Shown: positions 8,476 to 15,975, numbered from the stretch's first letter. The stretch is DNA of 64,000 nt from G963665405 sp963665405 (GCA_963665405.2 CAXXUH010000004.1:310001-374000); one strand, 5' to 3'. Program-made: numbers and translations. The notes: a model not told the origin generated them from the sequence alone.

Positions 8476-8734
8476 CGGCGAGCTGGTCTTCCTGAACGCG
8501 GTCGGCCTCGGCCTCGGTGCGCTGCTGCTCAGGCGGTTCACCAGGCCCGGAGGCAGGCAGCGAACGGGACGGGCGCAACAGGCACAGCGGCAACGGACGG
8601 CAAAGGCAACAACACAAAACGAAGGAGGACACGATGACGACGCAAGCAACGACGATTGGTGGGATTGGGACAAGGCCGCGGCCAAGCCTCGAAGAGCTGG
8701 TCGACCGGCTGATGGCGGCGCTGTTCAGGGCTGA
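8342..8734 (+). CDS. small membrane protein with charged tail
   Basis: 130 residues. A basic N-terminus (HVKKLVPKVKG, IRRRKRL) precedes two hydrophobic stretches (about 28-45 and 50-64, VVVAALLFGPLV and LNAVGLGLGALLL). A long hydrophilic tail rich in Gln, Thr, Asp and Trp (DDDASNDDWWDWD) follows. GGAAAGGAGGCGTCA before the ATG is an excellent ribosome site, so the start is firm even though the gene overlaps its upstream neighbour by 134 bases and its downstream neighbour by 101. It could anchor replication or transfer proteins at the membrane, but no family is recognised. Confidence 0.55.
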   Translation: MHVKKLVPKVKGLAVKAGGFIRRRKRLTIAVVVAALLFGPLVTTDGELVFLNAVGLGLGALLLRRFTRPGGRQRTGRAQQAQRQRTAKATTQNEGGHDDDASNDDWWDWDKAAAKPRRAGRPADGGAVQG

Positions 8735-9098
8735 GCCGGAGACGGTGATGCAGACGGCAACCCCCAGCGTGGCCCGGAGCGTCCACGAGGCGCGGCGGCT
8801 GCGGCAGGCGGGGGACCTCGACGGGGCGCTGGCTGTCTTCGCCGGGGCGGACACGGCAAGGGCGGAGATCAGGGAGGCGCGGTGGGCCTACGCCGAGTGG
8901 ACGGACCTGGTGCGGCGGCGTTTCGGCGACCGGGACGCGCTGGTCTACAGCCAGGGCACCGGCAAGGCGGCGGCGCTGGTCCCCACGGGCGGCGGCTCGC
9001 TGGAGGTGGCGGCGGTCCTGGGGATGCGCTGGGAGCCGGGCAAGCTCGTCTCGCGGCGCAGCCTGCGGGGTCTGCGGCCCCTGAGCGGAGGTGCGTGA
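8634..9098 (+). CDS. hypothetical protein upstream of the primase
   Basis: 154 residues, mainly helical (SLEELVDRLMAALFRAEPETV, SVHEARRLRQAGDLDGALAVFAGAD, AEIREARWAYAEWTDLVRRRFG), then a short basic end (VSRRSLRGLRPL). The central part resembles a single TPR-like helical pair. The ATG at 8634 has GAAGGAGGACACG upstream; longer frames that start earlier lack a ribosome site and run over the previous gene. Its TGA overlaps the ATG of the CHC2 primase, so the two are translationally coupled and it may be a primase partner. No family is recognised. Confidence 0.62.
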   Translation: MTTQATTIGGIGTRPRPSLEELVDRLMAALFRAEPETVMQTATPSVARSVHEARRLRQAGDLDGALAVFAGADTARAEIREARWAYAEWTDLVRRRFGDRDALVYSQGTGKAAALVPTGGGSLEVAAVLGMRWEPGKLVSRRSLRGLRPLSGGA

Positions 9099-10147
9099 TG
9101 GTCGTAGCCAACGCTTCCGTTGACATCCCGGCGCTGAAGGCCCGTCACCCCCTGGGCGACACGGTTGAGGCGTCGGGCGTCAGACTCAGGGGAAGGGGCA
9201 GGGTCCGCCAGGGCGTCTGTCCCTTCCACGACGAGGTTGAGGGCAGCTTCACGGTGTACGCCGATTCTGAACGCTGGTACTGCTTCGGCTGCGGCTTGGG
9301 CGGCGACGTGCTGGACTTCATCCAGCGGGTCGAGAACCTGAGCCTGCCCGATGCGATCCGGCGGCTGGACGGCGGCCCAGGGCTTGCTGCCGGGGCAGCC
9401 CCTCGTCCGGTTCCGGCCAGGCGTCCCGGGGCAATCCCGTTGCCCCCACGGGACCCGGCCCTGCTGACGGCGGCGGTCCGGTTCTACGCCGGGCAGCTTC
9501 GGCGCAGCCCCGCAGCTTGGGAGTACCTTGCCTCGCGGGGCGTCGGCCTTGACCCCTCCTTGCGTCTCGGCCTCGGCTACGCGCCGGGGAGCGGGCTGCG
9601 GGAGGCCCTTGTGTCGGACGGCTTCAATGCCGGACGGCTCAGGGACTGCGGGCTGTTCACCGAGCGCGGTGAGCGGTTCGCCGGGATGGTGGTCGTTCCC
9701 GACGCCTCCGGCGGGCTTGTCCGCTGGCTTGTCGGGCGGGCCATAGACCCCGACCGGACGCCCCGGTTCCAGGCTCTGCCCGGCTCCAAGCCGGTGCTTG
9801 GGCTTGGGCGTCTCGGCCCCGCGCCGCTCTTCGCGGTCGTGGCCGAGGGCGTCTTCGACTGGCTTGCCCTTGCGCAGTGGGGCGTCCCCGGCGTCGCAGC
9901 CCTGGGCACCCAGGGGGTCGAGAAGGTGGCGGAGGGCTTGCGGGGCTGCCCCCGGGTCTTCCTCGCCTTCGACTCGGACGACGCTGGACTTGAGGCCACC
10001 GAGCGGCTTGCGGGCTTGCTTGGACGCAGGGCCTCCGCCGTCACCCTTCCCCAGGGCGTCGGCGACGTGGCCGAGCTTGCGGCCCTTCCCCACGGCCGCG
10101 CCGTCTTCCTCCGCCTGCTGGCTCAGGCGGCACGCTCCGCCCGCTAG
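9098..10147 (+). CDS. CHC2-zinc-finger/TOPRIM DNA primase
   Basis: 349-residue DnaG-type primase that would lay RNA primers for element replication or conjugal DNA synthesis. The CHC2 zinc finger is near residues 40-68 (VCPFHDEVEGSF, WYCFGCGLGGDVLDF). The catalytic core and TOPRIM follow, with the metal-binding Glu in VVAEGVFDWLAL (about 247-258) and the Asp motif in FLAFDSDDAG (about 289-298). DnaG is normally near 600 residues; this lacks the C-terminal helicase-interaction domain, as in many plasmid and phage primases. The start overlaps the previous stop (TGATG). The Rad52-like gene follows after a 227-base gap with hairpins. Confidence 0.9.
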   Translation: MVVANASVDIPALKARHPLGDTVEASGVRLRGRGRVRQGVCPFHDEVEGSFTVYADSERWYCFGCGLGGDVLDFIQRVENLSLPDAIRRLDGGPGLAAGAAPRPVPARRPGAIPLPPRDPALLTAAVRFYAGQLRRSPAAWEYLASRGVGLDPSLRLGLGYAPGSGLREALVSDGFNAGRLRDCGLFTERGERFAGMVVVPDASGGLVRWLVGRAIDPDRTPRFQALPGSKPVLGLGRLGPAPLFAVVAEGVFDWLALAQWGVPGVAALGTQGVEKVAEGLRGCPRVFLAFDSDDAGLEATERLAGLLGRRASAVTLPQGVGDVAELAALPHGRAVFLRLLAQAARSAR

Positions 10148-10192
10148 CGGCTTCTTCCCAGCTTCCCACTCCCCCGGACCACTTCCCCTCTA

Positions 10193-10213
10193 CCGGAGCT
10201 TGACCCGCTCCGG
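10193..10213 (+). other. intergenic hairpin in the processing operon (primase/Rad52 junction)
   Basis: CCGGAGC (10193-10199) pairs with GCTCCGG (10207-10213) over a 7-base loop, with no T-run. The rest of 10148-10374 shows only the strong AGAAGGAGA ribosome site of the next gene. It is one of a series of such hairpins at junctions in this operon. Confidence 0.55.
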
Positions 10214-10374
10214 CCTTGCTGCGGGACTCCCTCCCGCTCCACCCCATCCCCACTCTCACCGCCCAGGAGGACCTATGCCCAATTCACGACGGGCCTTGCC
10301 CGCGCACGGCCTCCCGTAGGGGAGTCCGCACCGGCCATTCGCTACAGGAACGACACCACAAGAAGGAGACAGAC

Positions 10375-11178
10375 ATGGTGAACAGGAACGGAAGCAACAA
10401 CGGCGTCCACAAGGACACCGCCATAGTCGCCAGGAACGGCAACGGGGCGCACAACGACCCCGCCATCATCGACGGGCACGAGCTGCTCTGGGACGGGCTG
10501 CCGCCCGCAGTCACCAACGCCCTGGGGCAGCCCCTCGACCCCGCGCTGGTCTCCCAGCGCAAGGGGCGCGGAGGCAGGGTCTTCGACTACCTCGAAGGCC
10601 ACGCCGTCATTGACCAAGCAAACCGCATCTTCGGCTACGGCGGGTGGGGCTATGAGTTGGTTGGAGACGTGACGCTGCGCCAGATCGAGACCGTCGATCC
10701 CCAGACCGGCGAGATCAAGACGACCTGCGCCTACAGCGCGCCGGTGCGAGTCACCGTTGCGGGCGCTCTGCCCCGCACCGACACCGGCGTTCACCCGGTG
10801 GCTGAAGACACCCTGGACGGCCACGACACGGCCATCAAGGGCGCGGTGACGGACGGCATGAAGCGGGCCTTCAGGAGCTTCGGTGTTCAGTTTGGCAACG
10901 GATTCTATGGAGACCATGCCCCGGCCAGCGGCCCGCCCCGACCGGACCGGGCGCCCGTCCAGCCCAGGGCGGTGTCCGCCCCGGCGAACGTGGCGACGCT
11001 GCGCAAGCGGCTCGTCGAGCTGGCCGCCGAGCAGGGCTTCGACGAGGACCAGGTGCGGACCGCCGTGGTGGACCGGCTGGGCAAGAGCCTGGACGACCTG
11101 ACGGCGGCGGAGCTGACGCCCCTCATCGAGGGGGCGACCGAGAAGCTCCAGCAGATGCGGCAGGCGCAGGCGGCCTAG
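10375..11178 (+). CDS. Rad52/Rad22-family single-strand annealing protein
   Basis: 267 residues. The central part (about 48-175) contains KGRGGRVFDYLEGHAVID and ANRIFGYGGWGYELV, then DTAIKGAVTDGMKRAFRSFG, the signature arrangement of the Rad52/Rad22 annealing fold. The enzyme anneals complementary single strands during recombination and is frequent on phages and conjugative elements. The N-terminus is a disordered Asn/Gly tract (NRNGSNNGVH, VARNGNGAHN), a linker type repeated in other proteins of this element. The C-terminal ~75 residues form a separate helical unit (LRKRLVELAAEQGFDEDQV) possibly binding SSB or the nuclease. The ATG at 10375 follows AGAAGGAGACAGAC. Confidence 0.85.
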   Translation: MVNRNGSNNGVHKDTAIVARNGNGAHNDPAIIDGHELLWDGLPPAVTNALGQPLDPALVSQRKGRGGRVFDYLEGHAVIDQANRIFGYGGWGYELVGDVTLRQIETVDPQTGEIKTTCAYSAPVRVTVAGALPRTDTGVHPVAEDTLDGHDTAIKGAVTDGMKRAFRSFGVQFGNGFYGDHAPASGPPRPDRAPVQPRAVSAPANVATLRKRLVELAAEQGFDEDQVRTAVVDRLGKSLDDLTAAELTPLIEGATEKLQQMRQAQAA

Positions 11179-11207
11179 CCCGTCCTGCCCATCGGGACAC
11201 GCAATCG

Positions 11208-11239
11208 AGCGGGGTCGTCTCTTCGGGGGCGGCCCCGCT
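11208..11239 (+). other. intergenic hairpin with TTCG tetraloop
   Basis: A 14-base arm (11208-11221, AGCGGGGTCGTCTC) pairs throughout, with G-T wobbles, with 11226-11239 (GGGGCGGCCCCGCT) around a TTCG loop closed by C-G, the hyper-stable RNA tetraloop. It lies between the Rad52-like gene and the next gene and ends 31 bases before the next ATG. Confidence 0.7.
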
Positions 11240-11270
11240 TCTCATCTACAGGAAAAGGAGGACACGACCG

Positions 11271-11603
11271 ATGACGACGATGCACACACCCTGGGGGTCT
11301 CCCCAGGACATCGAGGAGCTGGCCGAGGGCGTCCTGCGGGTGTCCACCGCCAGCCACGGCGGGCTGAAGCTCAGCCGGGAGCGGTGGGCCGAAATCCCCG
11401 CCGCCGTCCGGCGGACCATGTTCACACCGACGTTCGCCGAAGAGGACTGCGAGGAACCCATCGTGAGTACGCTGCTGGGCCTGGGCGACGACCGGGACAG
11501 GCAGATGGCGGTCAGGGTGGCGGAATACTTCGAGCGGTACGCTCCCGCGCTGCCCTATCTCCAGGGAAAGGGGGTGGGCCATGAGCACGACCACGCGGCC
11601 TAG
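11271..11603 (+). CDS. DUF7007-like small protein
   Basis: 110 residues: SPQDIEELAEGVLRVSTASHGGLKLSRERWAEIP followed by an acidic FAEEDCEEPIV segment. This order (substrate-like opening, STxxHGG, then an EED/Cys cluster) resembles the DUF7007 domain found on plasmids and phages, where it often accompanies antirestriction genes; that family call is from memory of the pattern and tentative. The ATG follows AAAAGGAGGACACGACCG. The stop overlaps the TSCPD-domain gene by 23 bases, so the pair is coupled. Function unknown. Confidence 0.6.
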   Translation: MTTMHTPWGSPQDIEELAEGVLRVSTASHGGLKLSRERWAEIPAAVRRTMFTPTFAEEDCEEPIVSTLLGLGDDRDRQMAVRVAEYFERYAPALPYLQGKGVGHEHDHAA

Positions 11604-11994
11604 ACCCCGCAGCCTTCCCAGCACCACCACCAAGCTCCAGACGGAGTACGGGAACCTCTACGTCACCGTCTCTACGGACGAGGACGGAGAGCCGTTCGAG
11701 GTCTTCGGCTGGCTGGGCAAGGGCGGCTCATTCCAGCACGGGGTAACCGAGCTGGCTTGCCGCCTCATCTCGCTGCACATGCGGCGGGGTACGCCTCTCG
11801 AAGAAGTGATTGACCAGTGCCAGGGCATCCAGGAGATGCAGCCGTTCTTCAACACCATGCCCGACGGCAGGAGCGTGGCCGTCCTGGGACTCGGCGACGG
11901 GATAGCCCACATCCTCAAGGCCCACGTGAAGGCCGGGGAGGAGAGGGAGGCGGCGGAGACGGCGGAAGCGGTGGAAGCGAAGGCCGCTGCATGA
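11581..11994 (+). CDS. stand-alone TSCPD-domain protein
   Basis: 137 residues. The segment TEYGNLYVTVSTDEDGEPFEVFGWLGKGG and RLISLHMRRGTPLEEVIDQCQGI closely follows the TSCPD domain at the C-terminus of B12-dependent (class II) ribonucleotide reductases. Here it stands alone, without the reductase core. The usual Gly-Cys-rich turn after LGKGG reads SFQHGVTELAC, so only one nearby Cys remains. A tail of Ala/Glu repeats ends the protein. It may have become a nucleotide- or DNA-binding accessory factor for element replication (inference). It overlaps the preceding gene by 23 bases and is followed by a hairpin. Confidence 0.7.
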   Translation: MSTTTRPRPRSLPSTTTKLQTEYGNLYVTVSTDEDGEPFEVFGWLGKGGSFQHGVTELACRLISLHMRRGTPLEEVIDQCQGIQEMQPFFNTMPDGRSVAVLGLGDGIAHILKAHVKAGEEREAAETAEAVEAKAAA

Positions 11995-12026
11995 GCGGTC
12001 TGAACAATCGAGAGCTTGGAATCCAG

Positions 12027-12057
12027 GCGGGGCCGTCTCCAACAGGGGCCGCCCCGC
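12027..12057 (+). other. intergenic hairpin before the nuclease gene
   Basis: GCGGGGCCGTCTCC (from 12028) folds onto GGGGCCGCCCCGC (to 12057) with one C-C mismatch around an AACA loop. An ATTACAGGACAAAGGAGG string with the ribosome site follows, like neighbouring junctions. Confidence 0.6.
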
Positions 12058-12087
12058 TTCCCATTACAGGACAAAGGAGGAATCGAC

Positions 12088-13212
12088 ATGACGACAGACA
12101 TTGACCGGGCGGAGGTCTTCTCCCGCCCCGCTGCGCGGTTCGACGAGGACGGGCAGCTTGAGATACGGGCCTCGTCGGCCCTGGGCTGCCGCCGCGCCCT
12201 GTGGTACGCGGCTACCGGATACGAATCGACGAATCCCCCCAGCGAGGACTCGCTGACGGCGATGGAGGCGGGCAACGCCCTCGAACCCGTCGTCCTGCGG
12301 GCGATGGAGCGGGCGGGCTGGCGGGTCGATCCCGCCGACCCCCGTAACCCCGAATCGGTGTCCATGCGGCTCCGCCCCTCCCTGGTCGTGACGGGACACC
12401 CCGACGCCACCGGGCGGATGCCCCCCGTATCAAGTACGGGGCAGGCTCTGGACGGAGACGAAGCGGTCTCCGAGGTCCAAACGTTCCTGTTCGGGGACGG
12501 GCCGCAGGCTCCCCGCTACGGCGACGAGATGGTCGTCGAGGTCAAGACCAGGGGGCCGGAGGCGTTCAAACGCTGGCGCACCCTGGGAGCGGAGCGCAGC
12601 CACCCGGCGTCGGTTGCCCAAGCCGCCTTCTACACCTACGGGAAGTTCGGAGGATGGCCCCGCGATGCGGTGATTGCCACGATGGACACGGGCGGCAGAA
12701 CGTGGGACTACGAAATCATCCCCGCCGACCGGCTGGAGCGGGCCTTGCAGGACGCCTGCGAGTGGCTGGGACAGCTCGGCGCTCACCATGTCCAGAACGG
12801 GCCTGACCCCGACGCGCTGCCCGACCGGGACTTCTCGGCAGGCAGCTGGCAATGCCGGTCCTGCCCCTTCCTGGAGGTCTGCCTGCCGGGTGCGGCGGAG
12901 GCCGACGACGAGACGGAGATGGAGGGAGAGACGGTGAGCGACCAGGAGGCGCGGGAGGCTGTGGCGGCCTACGCGGAAGCCCAGGAATCTCTGAAGGAGC
13001 CGGAGAAGGTCAAGCGCAGCGCGCTCGACACCCTGAAGGCGTGGATGCGCCGCCAGGGGGACGCGAAGGCGACCGTCAACGGACGCACGGTCAGCCTGGT
13101 CCGCTCGACTCGCTACTCGGTCAACTACCGCAGGCTCAACGAGCTGCTCGCCCCGGAGGTCCGGGCCGACGTGGTGACAGAGAGCGAGTCCGAGTACGTG
13201 CGGGTGACCTAG
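12088..13212 (+). CDS. PD-(D/E)XK nuclease, Cas4/RecB-like with Fe-S-type cysteines
   Basis: 374 residues. An early Cys (SALGCRRALWY, near 35) and a distal cluster (CRSCPFLEVC, about 257-266) give the four-Cys pattern that holds a 4Fe-4S cluster in Cas4/AddB-type nucleases. Between them are the active-site elements: VVTGHPDATG (Asp), VVEVKTRGPEAF (Glu-x-Lys) and the QAAFYTYG helix. A helical C-terminal extension (about 270-374) ends the protein. It probably processes DNA ends with the Rad52-like and SSB proteins. An odd in-frame stretch, PPVSSTGQALDGDE (about 111-124), is encoded by a palindromic repeat and looks like an inserted genome-wide repeat element. The ATG at 12088 follows ACAAAGGAGGAATCGAC. 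Confidence 0.85.
   Translation: MTTDIDRAEVFSRPAARFDEDGQLEIRASSALGCRRALWYAATGYESTNPPSEDSLTAMEAGNALEPVVLRAMERAGWRVDPADPRNPESVSMRLRPSLVVTGHPDATGRMPPVSSTGQALDGDEAVSEVQTFLFGDGPQAPRYGDEMVVEVKTRGPEAFKRWRTLGAERSHPASVAQAAFYTYGKFGGWPRDAVIATMDTGGRTWDYEIIPADRLERALQDACEWLGQLGAHHVQNGPDPDALPDRDFSAGSWQCRSCPFLEVCLPGAAEADDETEMEGETVSDQEAREAVAAYAEAQESLKEPEKVKRSALDTLKAWMRRQGDAKATVNGRTVSLVRSTRYSVNYRRLNELLAPEVRADVVTESESEYVRVT
12423..12441 (+). repeat. palindromic repeat element inside a coding region
   Basis: CCCCGTA (12423-12429), TCAAG, TACGGGG (12435-12441), continued by CAGGCTCTGGACGG. It is in frame inside the nuclease gene, between the catalytic Asp and Glu-x-Lys motifs, and encodes VSSTGQAL. I recognise this peptide as typical of dispersed protein-coding palindromic repeats in environmental genomes; the recognition is from memory. 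Confidence 0.6.
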
Positions 13213-13213
13213 A

Positions 13214-13269
13214 CGCTCCCACAACGGAGCGCAGGACGGGGCCGCTTCCCTCTAAAGGGAACGGCTCCG
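13214..13269 (+). other. two-hairpin intergenic module
   Basis: Immediately after the stop, CGCTCC (13214-13219) pairs with GGAGCG (13226-13231). Then CGGGGCCG (13237-13244) pairs with CGGCTCCG (13262-13269), with an inner TTCCCT/AGGGAA stem and a CTAA loop. The same two-step layout recurs at 14101, 14641, 17706 and 18010. Confidence 0.7.
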
Positions 13270-13305
13270 CCGAATCTCATACAACCCCATAGGAGAGGAG
13301 AAACC

Positions 13306-13683
13306 ATGCTTGACCAGAAGGGAAACGCCAAGACCACGACCTGGCAGGACAACCACAGCGGACTGCGCAGGCACAAGCTCATGACCAAGGAGCTGGGGGA
13401 CACCATCCCCGCGCTCGGAGCCAACGAGAACGTCGAGGACTACGACGACGTTCTCGCTCCAGCCAAGCTTTTCAGCCCCTACAGCAACTGGACCTGGTAC
13501 GTCACCGAGTGGGACGCCGAGACCGGGCTGTGCTTCGGCCTCGTCGAGGGGTTCGAGACGGAGCTTGGCTACTTCTCCCTCGACGAGCTGGCGGAGGCGA
13601 CCGTGTTCGGCAGCGTCCCCGCCGTGGAGCGCGACCTGTACTGGAAGCCGATGACCCTCGGCGAGATCAGGAGACTGTCGTAG
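13306..13683 (+). CDS. DUF2958-family protein
   Basis: 125 residues. LMTKELGDTIPALGANENV, LFSPYSNWTWYVTEWD, LCFGLVEGFETELGYFSLDEL and ERDLYWKPMTLGEI follow the DUF2958 family in order and length. DUF2958 proteins are common on plasmids and integrative elements beside SSB, RadC and methyltransferase genes, exactly the company here. No biochemical role is established. It has its own ribosome site (AGGAGAGGAGAAACC) and lies between two hairpin-bearing junctions. Confidence 0.85.
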   Translation: MLDQKGNAKTTTWQDNHSGLRRHKLMTKELGDTIPALGANENVEDYDDVLAPAKLFSPYSNWTWYVTEWDAETGLCFGLVEGFETELGYFSLDELAEATVFGSVPAVERDLYWKPMTLGEIRRLS

Positions 13684-13745
13684 AGGATGGCGGCCTGGTG
13701 ACCAGCGGTCATAGACGCAATCAGAGAAGAAACAAAGGAGGACAG

Positions 13746-14099
13746 ATGAGCAGATTCGCGCCCAAGACCCTGCGGAGGATGCCGCCCGCCACCCGCGAGA
13801 TCGCACGGCTGGCCAACGAGCTGGCCTCGGTCCAGACCCGCCTGGCCAACCGCATCGGGGGGCTGGTAAGCACGGAGATGATGGCGAGGGCGTCGGAGCG
13901 GGTGTTCTGTAGCAACGCCGCCCACGCCGAGGTCGTGGACGCCGCCCTGGGCTACTTCAGGGCGGTGGACAACCCGAAGGCCCACGCGGGCGAAGCCGTG
14001 GACGCCCTGGCAAGGCTCAGGCGCTCGGTCGAAGCCTTCGACCCCGACCGGCTCTTCGGCGAGCCGGGGCCTGAGCCGCAGCACATCGAGTTCAGCTAG
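13746..14099 (+). CDS. small helical hypothetical protein
   Basis: 117 residues, rich in Arg and Ala and predicted helical (REIARLANELASVQTRLANRIGG, EAVDALARLRRSVEAFD). It has one Cys (VFCSNAA) and an acidic end (EPQHIEFS). AAAGGAGGACAG precedes the ATG at 13746, so the start is firm, although an open frame extends further upstream. It lies between DUF2958 and SSB. A helical DNA- or protein-binding accessory is plausible; no family is recognised. Confidence 0.6.
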   Translation: MSRFAPKTLRRMPPATREIARLANELASVQTRLANRIGGLVSTEMMARASERVFCSNAAHAEVVDAALGYFRAVDNPKAHAGEAVDALARLRRSVEAFDPDRLFGEPGPEPQHIEFS

Positions 14100-14100
14100 A

Positions 14101-14154
14101 CGCTCCGAAGCGGGAGCGCAGGACGGGGCCGCTTCCCTCTACAGGGACGGCCCC
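14101..14154 (+). other. two-hairpin intergenic module before ssb
   Basis: CGCTCC (14101-14106) with GGAGCG (14113-14118), then CGGGGCCG (14124-14131) with CGGCCCCG (14147-14154) and an inner TCCCT/AGGGA stem. The sequence is nearly the same as the module at 13214-13269, with changes that keep pairing. Confidence 0.72.
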
Positions 14155-14211
14155 GCTCTCATTCAACCGGGCGCGGCAACGTCCGCGCCACACCATTCAG
14201 GAGGAATCGAA

Positions 14212-14613
14212 ATGGCACGCACCATCAACAAGGTAGAGCTCTTGGGCAGAGTGGGTACCGAGCCGGAAATGCAGTACACCCCGAACGGCACCGCCGTCAC
14301 CAAGCTGCGGCTGGCGACGGACCGCCGCCGCCAGGACGGGGAGGTCGAGGCCGACTGGCACAACGTCGTGATCTGGAGCAAGACCGCCGAGGCCGTCAAC
14401 GAGTACATCGGCAAGGGCGACCGCATCTACGTCGCCGGACGCCTGGTGAACAACACCTGGGAGGGCGACGACGGGCAGCGGCGCTACCGCACCGAGATTC
14501 ACGCCTCCGAGGTCGTCTTCCTCGACTCTCGCAACGGCAACGGGAACGGCGGGCAGGTCAACGACGGCGACGCCTTGGACGTCGCGGAGACGGTCGCCGC
14601 CTCTCCCTTCTAG
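14212..14613 (+). CDS. ssb: single-stranded DNA-binding protein
   Basis: 133 residues. The OB fold opens RTINKVELLGRVGTEPEMQYTPNGTAVTKLRLATD, followed by ADWHNVVIWSKTAEAVNEYIGKGDRIYVAGRL and YRTEIHASEVVFLDS, all standard SSB landmarks. The flexible tail contains NGNGNGGQVNDGD and ends AASPF. The usual tip is acidic with -PF, so partner docking by the last residues is probably kept though less acidic. It would protect single strands during element replication or transfer and work with the Rad52-like protein. The length is short for a chromosomal SSB and typical of a plasmid copy. The ATG at 14212 follows CAGGAGGAATCGAA. Confidence 0.93.
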   Translation: MARTINKVELLGRVGTEPEMQYTPNGTAVTKLRLATDRRRQDGEVEADWHNVVIWSKTAEAVNEYIGKGDRIYVAGRLVNNTWEGDDGQRRYRTEIHASEVVFLDSRNGNGNGGQVNDGDALDVAETVAASPF

Positions 14614-14640
14614 CCCGCTCAGTCCACAACCGCATAGCGA

Positions 14641-14694
14641 CGCCTCACTGAAGGCGCACCACGGGGCCGCTCCCCACCTACAGGGGCGGCCCCG
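14641..14694 (+). other. two-hairpin intergenic module before radC
   Basis: CGCCT (14641-14645) with AGGCG (14652-14656), then CGGGGCCGCTCCCC (14662-14675) with GGGGCGGCCCCG (14683-14694). Another copy of the two-hairpin layout, with its own stem sequences. Confidence 0.7.
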
Positions 14695-14728
14695 CTCCTG
14701 TTTCTAACCGACTGCGAAGGAGGCCGAC

Positions 14729-15235
14729 ATGACCCGGAAGAAGACCCTCACCAAGGACGCCGCGCTGCTTGAGGCGCTGCGCAGCAACCTGCACCTGCTG
14801 GGCGAGATCGCCATGCGCTACGAGGTCGAGACCCAGCCTGAGCGCCCGGAGGACCCGCCCGCCATCAACTGCCCCGACGACGTGCGCAGGCTGCTGGGGC
14901 CGGAGATGGCGCAACTGGCCCAGGAGCAGCTTCGGGTGCTGCTATTGGACACCAAGAACAACGTCGTGGGCCAGAGGGTGGTCTACCAAGGGAACGTATC
15001 GTCGGCCATCGTCAGGCCCGCCGAGGTGCTGCGCCCCGCCGTCATCGAAGCCGTCCCCAGCATCATCATCAGCCACAACCACCCCAGCCAAGACCCGACG
15101 CCCAGCCCGGAGGACGTGGCCATCACGAGGGAGCTGACGCAGGCGGCCAAGCTGCTGGGCATCGAGCTGCTCGATCACGTCGTCATCGGCGGGGAGAAGT
15201 TCGTCAGCCTCAAGGAGCGGGGCCTCATGGCCTGA
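14729..15235 (+). CDS. radC: RadC-like JAB/MPN-domain protein
   Basis: 168 residues. The JAMM metal motif is SHNHPSQDPTPSPEDVAIT (about 113-131), with GIELLDHVVIGGEKFVSLKERGL behind it, the classic RadC C-terminus. The N-terminal helix-hairpin-helix of chromosomal RadC is missing; instead there is a short helical lead (ALLEALRSNLHLLGEIAMRYEV). Plasmid-borne RadC/YkfG proteins of this size are common beside antirestriction and SSB genes, and their substrate is unknown. The ATG at 14729 follows CGAAGGAGGCCGAC. Confidence 0.88.
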   Translation: MTRKKTLTKDAALLEALRSNLHLLGEIAMRYEVETQPERPEDPPAINCPDDVRRLLGPEMAQLAQEQLRVLLLDTKNNVVGQRVVYQGNVSSAIVRPAEVLRPAVIEAVPSIIISHNHPSQDPTPSPEDVAITRELTQAAKLLGIELLDHVVIGGEKFVSLKERGLMA

Positions 15236-15250
15236 TGCTCCACAAGTCCT

Positions 15251-15266
15251 GACGGCCCTCGCCGTC
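15251..15266 (+). other. short intergenic hairpin after radC
   Basis: GACGG (15251-15255) pairs with CCGTC (15262-15266). It is weaker than the other junction hairpins, and the second, longer hairpin is absent here. Confidence 0.4.
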
Positions 15267-15333
15267 CGGCTCTCACGCAGAGGCAACCGTCCCTGCGCAT
15301 CTCCTCGACACATACACCGAAAGGAGACATGAC

Positions 15334-15975
15334 ATGCTCGCAACTCACACCATCGACCCCGAAGACCTCTACACCATCACGTCAGGCGGCTTCAGCGCCA
15401 CCGCCGACGCCTTCGCCCGCGACGACAACACCGACGGCCTCTGGTTCGTCTCGATGGTCGGCTCCCAGACGGCGCTCAAGGCGATCTGGGCCTCGCTCCT
15501 CAAGCAGCCCCCCGACACCGCCCACATCATCCGTGGCGCGGACGGCATGGCGCTCTCGGGCGGCTACCAGCGGTGCCAGATTCCCTACGAGACCATCGGG
15601 ACGTGGACGACCAAGATCGCCCGCCTGCCGGTGTCGGGAGGCTGGCACGCCCTCGTGTACACCAAAACCGCCGAGTACGGATTCGAGAAGGGCAGCTTCC
15701 TCCTGCTGGCGCAGGCCGAGGATGAGGCCCCCGCGCTGCACCACCGCTTCCTGGACAAGCGCAGCCCGCTCCCCCTGCACGGCTCCTGGGCGGACTGGCT
15801 CTGGCGGCGGGGCCTGGACAACGGGGAGATAGTCCCCCTCCAGTCCGTCGGCGTCTCCGCCTACAGGTGCTCCCCCAAGGCCGACAAGCTCCGGGAAGAC
15901 CTCTCCGACGCTGTGGCGTCGGGCTGGCTCACCCTGCCCACTGAGGACACACCAAAACGATGGATAGGACGCTGA
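15334..15975 (+). CDS. hypothetical protein of the processing operon
   Basis: 213 residues with a mixed alpha/beta look: DGLWFVSMVGSQTALKAIWASLL, TTKIARLPVSGGWHALVYTKTAEYGFEKGSFLLLAQAED and HRFLDKRSPLPLHGSWADWLWRRGL. The Trp/aromatic-rich core suggests a soluble globular domain. GAAAGGAGACATGAC precedes the ATG. The stop overlaps the next gene by 16 bases. I recognise no family; the protein is likely conserved on related elements because of its tight operon placement. Confidence 0.68.
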   Translation: MLATHTIDPEDLYTITSGGFSATADAFARDDNTDGLWFVSMVGSQTALKAIWASLLKQPPDTAHIIRGADGMALSGGYQRCQIPYETIGTWTTKIARLPVSGGWHALVYTKTAEYGFEKGSFLLLAQAEDEAPALHHRFLDKRSPLPLHGSWADWLWRRGLDNGEIVPLQSVGVSAYRCSPKADKLREDLSDAVASGWLTLPTEDTPKRWIGR

